DNA of 64,000 bases from Lachnospiraceae bacterium (GTDB lineage Bacteria; Bacillota; Clostridia; Lachnospirales; Lachnospiraceae): positions 100,063 through 164,062 of the forward strand of contig JAGBCB010000010.1 in assembly GCA_017938145.1 (NCBI GenBank). Direction: 5' to 3'. The notes under the pieces are model-generated. The model made no database searches. It was not told the origin of the DNA and saw only the letters and a list, made by a program, of their open reading frames with translations. This document shows, piece by piece, positions 17,670 through 27,329 of this stretch. Both the position numbers and the translations under genes were made by a program. The stretch's first letter is position 1, and every line of letters starts with the position of its first letter.

Positions 17670-18371
17670 ATGCCATTTTTCTATGGTTTTGATTCTACTT
17701 ACTTTTTGGTACTGATTGGTGTGATTCTCTCTTTATGGGCATCTGCCAGAGTAAAAAGCACTTATGCAAAATATTCCGGAGAGCGAAGCCTTTCCGGTAT
17801 GACCGGAGCGCAGGCTGCTCAGAGAATTTTGTCCATGGCAGGCATATATGATGTAACAGTGCAGCATGTGGCCGGTAATCTTACCGACCATTATGACCCT
17901 AGAAATAAAACGTTAAATCTATCCGATGCGGTTTATTCCAATGCTTCTGTGGCTGCGGTAGGAGTTGCAGCCCATGAGTGCGGACATGCCATCCAGCACG
18001 ACAGAGGTTATGCAGCGCTTAAATTTCGCTCGGCACTGGCACCGGTAGCAAGTATCGGTGCAAATATATCCTGGCCTCTTATTTTGGTGGGATTATTGTT
18101 TGGTGGAAGCGGTACACTGATCCGGCTGGGAATCATAATGTTTTCCCTGGCGGTGGCTTTTCAATTGGTAACCCTTCCGGTGGAATTTAATGCGTCTAAG
18201 CGGGCAATGACAATGTTGGAAGAAACCGGTGTGCTTTACGCGGACGAGCTTCCAAAAACAAGAAAGGTGTTAAATGCGGCAGCACTTACTTATGTTGCAG
18301 CGGCGGCATCTTCCATATTACAGTTGCTTCGTCTGGTGTTGTTATTTGGTGGTAACCGGAGAAGAGATTAG
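17670..18371 (+). CDS. Membrane zinc metallopeptidase, YugP family
   Basis: 233 aa of the Zn_peptidase_2 (YugP) family. There is an N-terminal membrane helix (TYFLVLIGVILSLWAS), a zinc-binding HExxH as AAHECGHAIQHD, and further hydrophobic helices (~125-175 and near the C-terminus). ATG 17670 is 7 bases after AAGGAGG (17656-17662); the in-frame TTG at 17664 overlaps that site. The family is common between fmt and rsmB in this group. Substrate and role are unknown. Confidence 0.85.
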   Translation: MPFFYGFDSTYFLVLIGVILSLWASARVKSTYAKYSGERSLSGMTGAQAAQRILSMAGIYDVTVQHVAGNLTDHYDPRNKTLNLSDAVYSNASVAAVGVAAHECGHAIQHDRGYAALKFRSALAPVASIGANISWPLILVGLLFGGSGTLIRLGIIMFSLAVAFQLVTLPVEFNASKRAMTMLEETGVLYADELPKTRKVLNAAALTYVAAAASSILQLLRLVLLFGGNRRRD

Positions 18372-18391
18372 AAAAGGAATAACATATTCAT

Positions 18392-19756
18392 ATGAAAAAT
18401 ACAAGAGAAACTGCATTTCAGGTAATCTATAAGGTGTTAGAAGAAGACGAACATTCCCATGTGGTACTCCGACAGGCTCTTTTACAGGAAAAGGACGCGG
18501 AAAAAAGAGACCGTGCTTTTGTAACAAGGCTTGTGGAAGGAACCTTGGAGCGTCTGCTTACCTTGGATTACGTACTGAATCAGATTTCCAAAACACCGGT
18601 TAAAAAGATGAAACCGGTAATCCGCACCGTACTCAGGATGTCGGTATATCAGATGCTGTTTATGGACAGTGTACCGGATTCTGCCGTATGCAATGAGGCG
18701 GTAAAGCTGGTAAAGGCAAAAGGGCTCCAGGGATTGTCGGGTTTTGTGAACGGCGTCCTTCGAAATGTGGCAAGAAGTAAAGAAATTTGTCTTTCCGAAG
18801 ATAATTTGCCGGATAAAAAGAAAGATACTGTAAAATATCTTAGTGTCCGCTATTCTTTGCCGGAGTGGCTGTGTGCCTATTTTGTAAAAGAATACGGCAT
18901 GGAACAGTCTGAAAAAATTGCGGAAGGCTCCCTTAGAAATCCAAAGACAACCATCCGCTGCAATACAAGTAAAATTGCAAAAGAAGAACTGAAAAAACGA
19001 TTGACGGCACAGGAATTTTTGGTAGAAGAGGGTGTATATGCGAAGGATGCTCTTTATTTGTCCGGTTATGATGCGTTAGAAAAAATCCCGGAATTTAAAG
19101 AAGGATTATTTCAAATACAGGATGAAAGTTCCATGCTGGTAGCTGAACTTGCGGGGCTAAAAAAAGACGATATGGTTTTAGATGTGTGTTCTGCCCCCGG
19201 CGGAAAGGCAATTCATGCGGCTAACATATTAGCAGTTCTCGGTGGCGGCAAAGTAATTGCCAGAGACCTTACCGAAAAGAAAACTGCTTTAATTAAAGAA
19301 AATACAGACCGTCTTCAGGTAAACAATATAACCGTTCAGGTATCCGATGCCACGGTTTTAGATGAGAGCATGATAGAAATGGCTGATGTTGTCATTGCGG
19401 ATTTACCATGCTCCGGTATCGGAATTATGGCGAAAAAGCCGGAAATCCGGTATCGCATGTCAGCAGAAAACCAAAGGGAACTGGTGAAACTTCAAAAAGA
19501 AATGCTTGCTGTGGTACACCGGTATGTAAAACCGGGTGGTATTTTAATGTATAGTACTTGTACTGTAAACAAAGAAGAAAATGAGGAACAGGCAAGAGAA
19601 ATCTGTCAAAAGTACGGATTTGTGCCGGCCCTGGATGAGGTAGAGCTTCCGGCGGCATTAAAAGCAGAGGTACAGGAAAACGGATGGTTGCAGCTTTTGC
19701 CCGGCATTCACGAATGCGATGGCTTTTTCATTTCACGACTTAAGAAAACAAAGTAA
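18392..19756 (+). CDS. rsmB: 16S rRNA m5C967 methyltransferase RsmB
   Basis: SAM-dependent cytosine-C5 methyltransferase acting on 16S rRNA. The N-terminal ~145 residues form a NusB-like RNA-binding domain, followed by the catalytic domain with the SAM motif CSAPGGKAIHAA, the motif IV catalytic-loop Cys (DLPCSGIGIM) and the motif VI Cys (YSTCTVNKEENE). 454 aa. ATG 18392 follows AAAAGGAATAAC. rlmN begins 11 bases later. Confidence 0.95.
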   Translation: MKNTRETAFQVIYKVLEEDEHSHVVLRQALLQEKDAEKRDRAFVTRLVEGTLERLLTLDYVLNQISKTPVKKMKPVIRTVLRMSVYQMLFMDSVPDSAVCNEAVKLVKAKGLQGLSGFVNGVLRNVARSKEICLSEDNLPDKKKDTVKYLSVRYSLPEWLCAYFVKEYGMEQSEKIAEGSLRNPKTTIRCNTSKIAKEELKKRLTAQEFLVEEGVYAKDALYLSGYDALEKIPEFKEGLFQIQDESSMLVAELAGLKKDDMVLDVCSAPGGKAIHAANILAVLGGGKVIARDLTEKKTALIKENTDRLQVNNITVQVSDATVLDESMIEMADVVIADLPCSGIGIMAKKPEIRYRMSAENQRELVKLQKEMLAVVHRYVKPGGILMYSTCTVNKEENEEQAREICQKYGFVPALDEVELPAALKAEVQENGWLQLLPGIHECDGFFISRLKKTK

Positions 19757-19767
19757 TAGGACGATAT

Positions 19768-20826
19768 ATGACAGAAAGAATTGATATTAAATCCAAAACA
19801 ATTGAAGAATTAAAAGAACTTTTGATACAATGGGGCGAAAAGCCATTCCGTGCAAGTCAGGTTTTTGGCTGGCTTCATGAAAAGAGAGTTTCTTCCTTTG
19901 AAGAAATGACCAATGTATCTAAAATTTTACGTGAGAAGATGGCAGAGGACTGCAAACTGGTTTCCGTAACAGAAATAGACCGTCTGGAATCCGTGGACGG
20001 CACCAAAAAGTTTTTGTTTGAGCTTGCCGACGGACAAGCCATTGAAAGTGTACTCATGAAGTATCATCACGGAAACTCCGTTTGTATTTCATCCCAGGCA
20101 GGATGCCGTATGGGCTGTAAATTCTGTGCATCTACCCTGGGCGGTTTAATCCGCAATCTTACCGCTTCCGAAATGCTGGAGCAGATTTATGCTATTGAAC
20201 GGATTACCGGAGAAACGGTTTCCAATGTGGTGGTTATGGGCACCGGAGAACCTATGGACAATTATGATAACTTTGTCCGCTTTGTCCGTATTCTTTCCGC
20301 AAAGGAAGGAAAAAATATCAGTGTTAGAAATATTACGGTATCTACCTGCGGTATTGTGGAGGGAATTAAACGGCTGGCGGAAGAAAACCTGCCGCTTACC
20401 CTGGCGTTATCCCTGCATGCGCCGAATGATGAAATCAGAAAGCAACTGATGCCGGTGGCATATAAATATAAGTTAGAGGATGTTTTGGCAGCATGCGATG
20501 AGTATTACGAAAAAACTTCCAGAAGAATTACCTTTGAATACAGCCTTGTGGCCGGGGTCAATGATTCTGCGGAATGTGCGAAAGAACTTTCTTCCAGACT
20601 TCGTGGAAAAAACTGCCATGTAAATCTGATTCCCGTAAATCCGATTAAGGAGCGGGATTATAAGAAGTCAAGGGATGCGGCAATCCAAAATTTCAAAAAT
20701 ATACTTGAAAAAAATCGAATAAACTGTACAATAAGAAGAGAGATGGGCTCAGACATCAATGCGGCCTGCGGTCAGTTACGCCGCAGCCATACAACAAAGG
20801 AGAATCAGGTCAGAGAGGAGGAGTAG
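19768..20826 (+). CDS. rlmN: 23S rRNA (A2503-C2) / tRNA methyltransferase RlmN
   Basis: Radical SAM enzyme that methylates C2 of A2503 in 23S rRNA and A37 in some tRNAs. The cluster motif is CRMGCKFC in AGCRMGCKFCAST; GEPMDNYDN and the catalytic Cys near the C-terminus (INAACGQL) are present. 352 aa. There is a short ribosome site (AGGA 19758-19761). prpC begins 2 bases after its stop, with its ribosome site inside the rlmN 3' end. Confidence 0.96.
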   Translation: MTERIDIKSKTIEELKELLIQWGEKPFRASQVFGWLHEKRVSSFEEMTNVSKILREKMAEDCKLVSVTEIDRLESVDGTKKFLFELADGQAIESVLMKYHHGNSVCISSQAGCRMGCKFCASTLGGLIRNLTASEMLEQIYAIERITGETVSNVVVMGTGEPMDNYDNFVRFVRILSAKEGKNISVRNITVSTCGIVEGIKRLAEENLPLTLALSLHAPNDEIRKQLMPVAYKYKLEDVLAACDEYYEKTSRRITFEYSLVAGVNDSAECAKELSSRLRGKNCHVNLIPVNPIKERDYKKSRDAAIQNFKNILEKNRINCTIRREMGSDINAACGQLRRSHTTKENQVREEE

Positions 20827-20828
20827 CC

Positions 20829-21557
20829 TTGGAGTCATATGCAATTACAGACATTGGCAGTCGCCGTGAAGTAAATCAGGACTATGTCTATTGTAATGAT
20901 GATACTGTTGGGTTATTGCCGAATCTTTACATAGTGGCAGACGGCATGGGCGGACATAAAGCCGGAGACTTTGCCTCCAGGTATAGTGTCAATGAGTTCG
21001 AAAAAGAACTTAAAGAGCAAAATGCCAGAACCATTATCGGTTCCATGGAAGGTGCAGTTAGACTGGTAAATGAGCGCTTATTAAAAGAAGCGGCATCCGA
21101 ACCGGATTACGAGGGCATGGGTACCACATTTGTTGCAGCCTGTATTGACGAAAGCAATCTCTATGTTTTAAATATTGGTGACAGCCGGTTGTATCTTATC
21201 AATGAAAGAGGAACTATCCGGCAGATTACCCAGGACCATTCCCTGGTAGAAGAAAAAATTCTCCGTGGCGAAATTGAACGGAAGGATGCAAAAAACCATC
21301 CGGAAAAAAACGTAATTACCAGAGCCTTAGGGGCGTCGGAGCAGGTGCTTCCTGATTTCTTTGAAGTGGAACTTTCCGCCGGAGATTATGTGCTTCTTTG
21401 TTCTGATGGATTAACCAATATGGTGGAGGATACAGTTTTAAAAGAAATGGTTTTAAATCCGGAGAATTCATTAAAAGAAAAAGCAGAAGGCTTAGTTGAA
21501 CTGGCAAATAAAAACGGGGGAAGAGATAATATTTCTCTTATCCTTGTTCATATATAG
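20829..21557 (+). CDS. prpC: PP2C-type Ser/Thr protein phosphatase (PrpC/Stp)
   Basis: Manganese-dependent phosphatase that reverses the adjacent PASTA kinase. The metal-binding Asp motifs are intact: SRREVNQDY, VADGMGGHKAGD, NIGDSRLYL, LLCSDGLTNM and GGRDNISLIL. 242 aa. The start is TTG 20829, 5 bases after AGGAGGAG (20816-20823); no in-frame ATG is nearby, and the next residues ESYAITDIGSRR match the family N-terminus. A rare start may lower expression relative to the kinase. Confidence 0.95.
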   Translation: MESYAITDIGSRREVNQDYVYCNDDTVGLLPNLYIVADGMGGHKAGDFASRYSVNEFEKELKEQNARTIIGSMEGAVRLVNERLLKEAASEPDYEGMGTTFVAACIDESNLYVLNIGDSRLYLINERGTIRQITQDHSLVEEKILRGEIERKDAKNHPEKNVITRALGASEQVLPDFFEVELSAGDYVLLCSDGLTNMVEDTVLKEMVLNPENSLKEKAEGLVELANKNGGRDNISLILVHI

Positions 21558-21597
21558 ATAATATTTTAGAAAATCACATACACAGATGGAGGTCAAT

Positions 21598-23976
21598 ATG
21601 GTTAAACCCGGTATGTATATCAGTGATGATAGATATGAAATAATTGAAAAAATCGGTTCCGGCGGTATGGCGGATGTATATAAAGCAAAATGCCATCGCC
21701 TTAACCGGTATGTTGCAATTAAGATTTTAAAGCAGGAGTATTCCGGTGATAAAAACTTTATTACCAAGTTCCGCGGAGAGGCGCAGTCTGCAGCAGGATT
21801 GTCCCATCCAAACATTGTAAGCGTATACGATGTCGGTGAAGATAACGGTCTTCACTACATTGTTATGGAACTGGTAGAAGGAATTACATTAAAGAAGTTT
21901 ATCGAAAAGAAAGGCCGTCTCGCCATTAAAGAAGCTGTGGGCATTGCTATCCAGATTGCCCAGGGCTTGGAAGCTGCGCACAATAATCATATTATTCATA
22001 GGGATATTAAGCCTCAGAACATTATGATTTCCAGAGAAGGTAAGGTAAAGGTTGCCGATTTCGGTATTGCCAAGGCGGTTTCTGCAAATACATATACGCA
22101 GAACGCCATCGGTTCCGTACACTATCTGTCTCCGGAACAGGCAAGAGGCGGTTACTGTGACGAAAAGAGTGATATTTATTCTCTTGGTGTAACCTTATAT
22201 GAAATGTTAAGCGGAACTCTGCCTTTTGCAGGCGACAATACCGTTTCTGTGGCATTACTCCATATTCAGAGTGAGCCTCAGCCACTTAGGGAACTGGTTC
22301 CGGGTGTACAGTACAGTCTTGACCGTATTGTTCAGAAGTGTATGCAGAAGCGTCCGGAAAATCGCTATTTATCTGCATCTGAGTTAATCGTAGACTTAAA
22401 GCGTTCCATTACTAATCCGGAAGGTGATTTCGTTAAGCTTCCGGTAAATGGCTATGTGCCGGATAACCCTACCAAGATGTTTACCGAAAATGAGGTAGAA
22501 GTAATCCGTACATCCGCTGCAAAGTCTCCGGTAACCCGTTACGACAGCCGGAATAAAAATAAGAATACCGTATTAAAGGAAGAAGAGGAAGAATTAGACA
22601 GCATTAATTCCGGTTGGGAAAAGGCTGTAATTATCGGTAGTATTATTACTGCATTGATTCTTACCATGGGTATTTTTTATCTTATGTTTAGATTCTTCGG
22701 TATTGCGGATTTATTTAACCAGGAGCCGACACCGCCTCCAACTCCGACGATAGAAGCAACCCCGGTACCAACCGAATCACCGACACCAACTCCAATCGGT
22801 ACAACCAAAATGCCGAATTTAAACGGATATACCTTTGAAGATGCAGAAAAATTATTAAAGTTAAAATCCCCTGCATTTACCGTAATTTTGGAAGGCGAAG
22901 AATTCAGTGAAAAGCCAAAGGGTACCATTATTGAACAGTATCCGTTGCCGGATGTAGATGTTTTAATGGATACAACCATCCGCCTTACCATCAGTGCCGG
23001 TATGGAGCCGCTTAAGATGGAAAATCTGGCAGACATGAGCCAGGAATATGCAACCCAGTATTTAATTGCTAAGGGCTTTGAAGTTGTGCCTGCTTATGAA
23101 ACCAGTGATATTTATGCGCTTGGTCAGGTAACACGTACGGTGCCTGCTTTTGGAGAAACCGTATATGAAGGCGACTTAATTACTATTTATGTCAGCACAG
23201 GTAAGAATCCTGTTTATGTTCAGATGAAGAATCTGATAGGTAAAACAGTAGAGGAAGCAAAAGCACTTCTGGAAGCAGATGGACTGGAACTTGGTGCAAT
23301 TACACCGGAAAGTTCCGATGTCTTTGCCGAAGGATATATTATCCGTCAGGATGTAGAAGTAGACAAGGACGTTCTTTCCGGTACCAGTGTTAATGTAGTA
23401 GTGAGCCGTGGTGCTGCTGTTGATCCTGTACCAACACCTACGGATGTCCCTGTGGTTAATCCGGATCCGACAACAGAACCGGGTGCTACGGAAACTCCTG
23501 CTCCTACAGAAACAGTAGAGCCTACAACTGCGCCGGATGCTTCGGTAACACCGGAACCAACACCGGGTGAAGCTACTCCGCCTGCAACACCGACACCAAG
23601 TCCGGAACCAACGCCTAGTCCGTCTCCAACACCAAGTCCGACACCAACACCTTCTCCAACTCCGGAAGCAGTAGTGTATTATCAGTTGGAACTGCTTACT
23701 GCAGAAGATGAAAAGCCGATTGCAGAGGGTGAAACAGCAGAATATTATATTGAAATCGAACAGGGCATTCCTGGCGTAAGTGGTTATGCGATTTATCAGG
23801 TAGCTTCCGGCTATATCAGCGCGGCTGAATACCCTGTAGATGCGTTCAATTTCAAATTGTATAAATCCTTATATCCAAAGCTTGCAGAGGGCGATGCAAT
23901 TGTTTATCTGTATGTAGGAGAAAATCTTGATTTGGTAAAAACATGGTTTATTAATCTACAGGAGTTTACAGAGTAG
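21598..23976 (+). CDS. prkC: PASTA-domain Ser/Thr protein kinase (PrkC/StkP-like)
   Basis: Membrane kinase that senses peptidoglycan or lipid II fragments. 792 aa. The kinase domain has IGSGGMADVYKAK, the VAIKILK lysine, HRDIKPQNIM and VADFGIAKA. A membrane helix lies at ~345-365, then a Thr/Pro linker and three PASTA repeats (begins at PNLNGYTFEDA, ENLADMSQEYA and KNLIGKTVEEA). A ~70-residue Pro/Thr/Ser stalk and a ~95-residue terminal domain follow. ATG 21598 is 5 bases after TGGAGG; ATG 21586 overlaps that site. The last two parts are beyond what Bacillus PrkC carries. The stop overlaps rsgA. Confidence 0.95.
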   Translation: MVKPGMYISDDRYEIIEKIGSGGMADVYKAKCHRLNRYVAIKILKQEYSGDKNFITKFRGEAQSAAGLSHPNIVSVYDVGEDNGLHYIVMELVEGITLKKFIEKKGRLAIKEAVGIAIQIAQGLEAAHNNHIIHRDIKPQNIMISREGKVKVADFGIAKAVSANTYTQNAIGSVHYLSPEQARGGYCDEKSDIYSLGVTLYEMLSGTLPFAGDNTVSVALLHIQSEPQPLRELVPGVQYSLDRIVQKCMQKRPENRYLSASELIVDLKRSITNPEGDFVKLPVNGYVPDNPTKMFTENEVEVIRTSAAKSPVTRYDSRNKNKNTVLKEEEEELDSINSGWEKAVIIGSIITALILTMGIFYLMFRFFGIADLFNQEPTPPPTPTIEATPVPTESPTPTPIGTTKMPNLNGYTFEDAEKLLKLKSPAFTVILEGEEFSEKPKGTIIEQYPLPDVDVLMDTTIRLTISAGMEPLKMENLADMSQEYATQYLIAKGFEVVPAYETSDIYALGQVTRTVPAFGETVYEGDLITIYVSTGKNPVYVQMKNLIGKTVEEAKALLEADGLELGAITPESSDVFAEGYIIRQDVEVDKDVLSGTSVNVVVSRGAAVDPVPTPTDVPVVNPDPTTEPGATETPAPTETVEPTTAPDASVTPEPTPGEATPPATPTPSPEPTPSPSPTPSPTPTPSPTPEAVVYYQLELLTAEDEKPIAEGETAEYYIEIEQGIPGVSGYAIYQVASGYISAAEYPVDAFNFKLYKSLYPKLAEGDAIVYLYVGENLDLVKTWFINLQEFTE

Positions 23977-24860
23977 TGACAGGAAAGATTATTAAAGGAA
24001 TTGCGGGCTTTTATTATGTGCATACAGAAGGTTCCTCTGTTTATGAATGTAAGGCAAAGGGAATTTTCCGTAATCAGAAAATAAAGCCTTTGGTAGGCGA
24101 CAATGTAGAATTAGAAATTTTGGACGAAGAAAAAAAGCTGGCTTCTATTGTAGATATTCTGCCAAGAAAAAGCCAGCTGATTCGTCCTGCTGTTGCAAAT
24201 GCAGATCAGGCGTTGGTAGTGTTTGCCACAAAGGATCCGGAACCGAACCGGAATTTATTAGACCGGTTTCTGATTTTAATGGCAAAACAGAAGCTTCCTG
24301 TAATAATTTGTTTCAATAAAACAGATTTAATTTCAGAAGAAGAATGTAAAAAGTTTGAAAACGGATATCGTAACTCCGGTTATGAAATCCGCTTTCTTTC
24401 TGCAAAAGAAAAACAGGGTGCCAAAGAAATCAAGTCTTTGTTAGACCATAAAACCACAGTCCTTGCCGGGCCGTCCGGAGTAGGAAAATCCACGCTGGTT
24501 AATTTGTTGCAGGCCGGAGTGATTATGGAAACCGGAGCAGTCAGTGAAAAAATCCGTAGAGGAAAGCATACCACCAGACATTCCGAATTTATCTGGATTA
24601 ATGATGACACTTATATTTTGGACACACCGGGATTCAGCTCATTGGAATTGGAAGACATAGATGCGGATGAGTTAAAGGAATTTTTTCCGGAATTTCATCC
24701 CTTTGAAGGAAAGTGCCGGTTCAGAGGCTGCATCCACGAAAATGAGCCGGAATGTGCCGTAAAACAGGCATTGCAGGACGGTTTCATTGCAAAGGGACGT
24801 TATAACAGCTATTTACAGTTATATAAAAATCTAAAAGAAAAAGAAAAATTCCGGTATTAG
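23976..24860 (+). CDS. rsgA: Ribosome small subunit-dependent GTPase RsgA (CpgA)
   Basis: Circularly permuted GTPase for late 30S assembly. There is an OB-fold at the N-terminus, then G4 (CFNKTDL) before G1 (GPSGVGKSTLVN) and G3 (DTPGF), which is the permuted order. The C-terminal zinc site is CRFRGCIHENEPEC. 294 aa. GTG 23976 shares one base with the prkC stop, and its ribosome site AGGAG lies within the prkC end. RsgA (CpgA) is a known substrate of the neighbouring kinase in Bacillus. Confidence 0.96.
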   Translation: MTGKIIKGIAGFYYVHTEGSSVYECKAKGIFRNQKIKPLVGDNVELEILDEEKKLASIVDILPRKSQLIRPAVANADQALVVFATKDPEPNRNLLDRFLILMAKQKLPVIICFNKTDLISEEECKKFENGYRNSGYEIRFLSAKEKQGAKEIKSLLDHKTTVLAGPSGVGKSTLVNLLQAGVIMETGAVSEKIRRGKHTTRHSEFIWINDDTYILDTPGFSSLELEDIDADELKEFFPEFHPFEGKCRFRGCIHENEPECAVKQALQDGFIAKGRYNSYLQLYKNLKEKEKFRY

Positions 24861-24881
24861 TCCGGGACGGGAGACACAATT

Positions 24882-25550
24882 ATGTTTCATTTATCACCAT
24901 CTATCCTTGCGGCAGATTTTACAAAGCTGGGAGCACAAATAAAAGAAGTGGAAAACGCCGGTGGCGACTGGCTTCATATTGATGTCATGGACGGACTCTT
25001 TGTACCGAGCATTTCTTTTGGTATGCCGGTAATTGAAAGTATCCGACCGGCTTCCAAGTTGTTTTTTGACGTGCACCTGATGGTGGTGGAACCAATCCGA
25101 TATATTGATGAATTTAAGCGGGTGGGCGCTGATTTAATTACTATTCATGCAGAAGCTTGTGAAGATATCGCTGCAACCATAAATAAAATCCGGGAAGCAG
25201 GATGCAAGGTAGGATTATCTATCAGTCCGGATACCGATGTGTCTGTGGTGGAACCATGGATTGAATCGGTAGATATGATTTTACTTATGTCGGTACATCC
25301 CGGCTTTGGCGGACAGAAATTCATCCCGGAAACCATGGACAAAATCCGTGCGGTGCGTCGAATGATAAATGAAAAGAATCCGCTTTGTAATTTAGAAGTA
25401 GATGGCGGAATTCATCTTGGAAATGTGGAAGAAGTAACAGAAGCCGGTGTAAATGTGGTTGTTGCGGGCACAGCGGTGTTCCGTGGCAATATTGCCGATA
25501 ATATGGCGGCATTTTACGAAAAGTGCAAAAAGGATGTATGCCATGAGTAA
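24882..25550 (+). CDS. rpe: Ribulose-phosphate 3-epimerase
   Basis: TIM-barrel enzyme of the pentose phosphate pathway interconverting ribulose-5-P and xylulose-5-P. Metal-ligand and catalytic motifs are present: LHIDVMDGLFVPS, DVHLMV, VHPGFGGQKF and EVDGGIH. 222 aa. The start follows GGGACGGGAG. The next gene overlaps its last codons. Confidence 0.96.
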   Translation: MFHLSPSILAADFTKLGAQIKEVENAGGDWLHIDVMDGLFVPSISFGMPVIESIRPASKLFFDVHLMVVEPIRYIDEFKRVGADLITIHAEACEDIAATINKIREAGCKVGLSISPDTDVSVVEPWIESVDMILLMSVHPGFGGQKFIPETMDKIRAVRRMINEKNPLCNLEVDGGIHLGNVEEVTEAGVNVVVAGTAVFRGNIADNMAAFYEKCKKDVCHE

Positions 25551-26190
25551 AAAAGCATGTATTATTACCGGAGGAGATGTTTCCGAACAATTTCTTTCCG
25601 CGTATTTAGAAAAGCATCCGTCGGAGCTTCGTATTGTGGTAGATGGTGCTTTGGAAATCACCCATGGTCTGGGAGTAAAACCGGACTATATTGTGGGCGA
25701 TTTTGATACGGTGAATCAGGAACTGTTGGAGTATTACGACAAAGATATTATTTTGCGTCATCCGCCGGAAAAAGACCAGACGGATACAGAACTGGCAATA
25801 GAAACAGCGCTAAATTCCGGTTGCGACAGTTTGGTATTCTTTGGGGCTACCGGTTCCAGACTGGATCACAGTCTGGGCAACATTTTTTTGCTGGAATATT
25901 TATTGAAACAGGGTATCAAAGCAGAAATTCTGAATGAAAATAATAAGTTGTATTTAAAAAATAACAGTTTTATATTAAAAAGAAAAGCCTCCCGGGGGGA
26001 CTTTGTTTCCTTGCTTCCGTTAACGGAAACAGTGGAAAATGTAACCCTTTGCGGTTTTAAATATCCGGTGGAAAATCTAACCTTTTATAGGGAGAAAACA
26101 CTGGGAATCAGTAATGAAATTACAGAAGAGGAAGCAAGTGTGGAGTTTTCAAAAGGAATTTTCATTGTTGTGGAATCTCAGGATAAATAA
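25543..26190 (+). CDS. thiN: Thiamine pyrophosphokinase
   Basis: Makes thiamine diphosphate from thiamine and ATP. 215 aa with the family signatures DYIVGDFDTV, HPPEKDQTDTELAI and GATGSRLDHSLGN. ATG 25543 overlaps the rpe stop and is 10 bases after AAAGG; the in-frame ATG 25534 is too close to that site. The pairing rpe-thiN is conserved in Firmicutes. No thiamine riboswitch is visible in front of it, as expected for an internal operon gene. Confidence 0.92.
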   Translation: MSKKACIITGGDVSEQFLSAYLEKHPSELRIVVDGALEITHGLGVKPDYIVGDFDTVNQELLEYYDKDIILRHPPEKDQTDTELAIETALNSGCDSLVFFGATGSRLDHSLGNIFLLEYLLKQGIKAEILNENNKLYLKNNSFILKRKASRGDFVSLLPLTETVENVTLCGFKYPVENLTFYREKTLGISNEITEEEASVEFSKGIFIVVESQDK

Positions 26191-26214
26191 GGGAAGTAAG
26201 AAAGGAAAAACACC

Positions 26215-27312
26215 ATGAAATTAGGCATTGTGGGATTACCAAACGTTGGTAAAAGTACATTATTTAACTCTTTAACAAAAGCCGGAGCGGAGTCTGCAAA
26301 CTATCCGTTCTGTACCATTGACCCAAATGTGGGTATTGTTCCGGTACCGGACGAAAGACTTGACGTTCTCGGCAAGCTGTATGATTCCGAAAAGGTTGTG
26401 CCTGCGGTTGTAGAATTTGTAGATATTGCAGGTCTTGTAAAGGGTGCATCCAAAGGCGAAGGTCTGGGTAACCAGTTCCTTGCCAACATCCGTGAAGTTG
26501 ATGCGATTGTACATGTAGTACGTTGCTTTGAAGATTCCAACATCATTCACGTAGAAGGCTCCGTTGACCCGGTAAGAGACATTGAAACCATCGATATGGA
26601 ACTTATTTTCTCCGACATGGAAGTACTGGAGAGAAGAGCATCCAGAGTTATCCGCGGTGCTAAGAATGATAAGTCCCTTGCTAAGGAAGCCGCTATGATT
26701 GAACGCCTTCAGAAGCATTTAGAAGCAGGCAAAATGGCAAAGTCCTTTGAACTTTTAGATGAGGAAGAGGCTGCTTTTTATGCAGAATACAATATGTTAA
26801 CAGGCAAGCCGGTAATTTATGCGGCAAACGTTAAGGATTCCGACCTGGCTGATGAAGGCGCATCCAATGCTTTCGTACAGAAGGTAAAGGAATTCGCAGC
26901 AGGTGAAGGTTCCGAAGTGTTTGTTATTTGCGCTCAGATTGAACAGGAAATTGCGGAACTGGATGAAGAAGATAAGAAGATGTTTTTGGATGACCTTGGT
27001 TTAACCGAAAGCGGTCTGGAAAAGTTGATCCGTGCCAGCTATCATACCCTTGGTCTTATCAGCTATTTAACAGCAGGTCCTAAGGAAACAAAGGCGTGGA
27101 CTATTACAAGAGGTACTAAGGCGCCTCAGGCTGCAGGCAAGATTCACAGTGATTTTGAACGCGGTTTCATCCGTGCTGAAATTGTCAGCTATGAAAACCT
27201 TACAGAATGCGGTAGCTTTAACGCAGCTAAAGAAAAGGGCCTGGTACGCTCTGAAGGTAAGGAATATGTAGTACAGGACGGCGACGTTGTTTTATTCCGT
27301 TTTAATGTATAA
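26215..27312 (+). CDS. ychF: Ribosome-binding ATPase YchF (OLA1 family)
   Basis: Obg-related P-loop protein that prefers ATP and binds ribosomes. It has G1 [25 protein letters not shown]3 [10 protein letters not shown], the family-specific altered G4 region and a C-terminal TGS domain ([19 protein letters not shown]). 365 aa is the normal length. The start follows AAAGGA. The regular, biased codon use suggests high expression. Confidence 0.96.
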   Translation: MKLGIVGLPNVGKSTLFNSLTKAGAESANYPFCTIDPNVGIVPVPDERLDVLGKLYDSEKVVPAVVEFVDIAGLVKGASKGEGLGNQFLANIREVDAIVHVVRCFEDSNIIHVEGSVDPVRDIETIDMELIFSDMEVLERRASRVIRGAKNDKSLAKEAAMIERLQKHLEAGKMAKSFELLDEEEAAFYAEYNMLTGKPVIYAANVKDSDLADEGASNAFVQKVKEFAAGEGSEVFVICAQIEQEIAELDEEDKKMFLDDLGLTESGLEKLIRASYHTLGLISYLTAGPKETKAWTITRGTKAPQAAGKIHSDFERGFIRAEIVSYENLTECGSFNAAKEKGLVRSEGKEYVVQDGDVVLFRFNV

Positions 27313-27329
27313 TTGAGGTGACGTACAGT

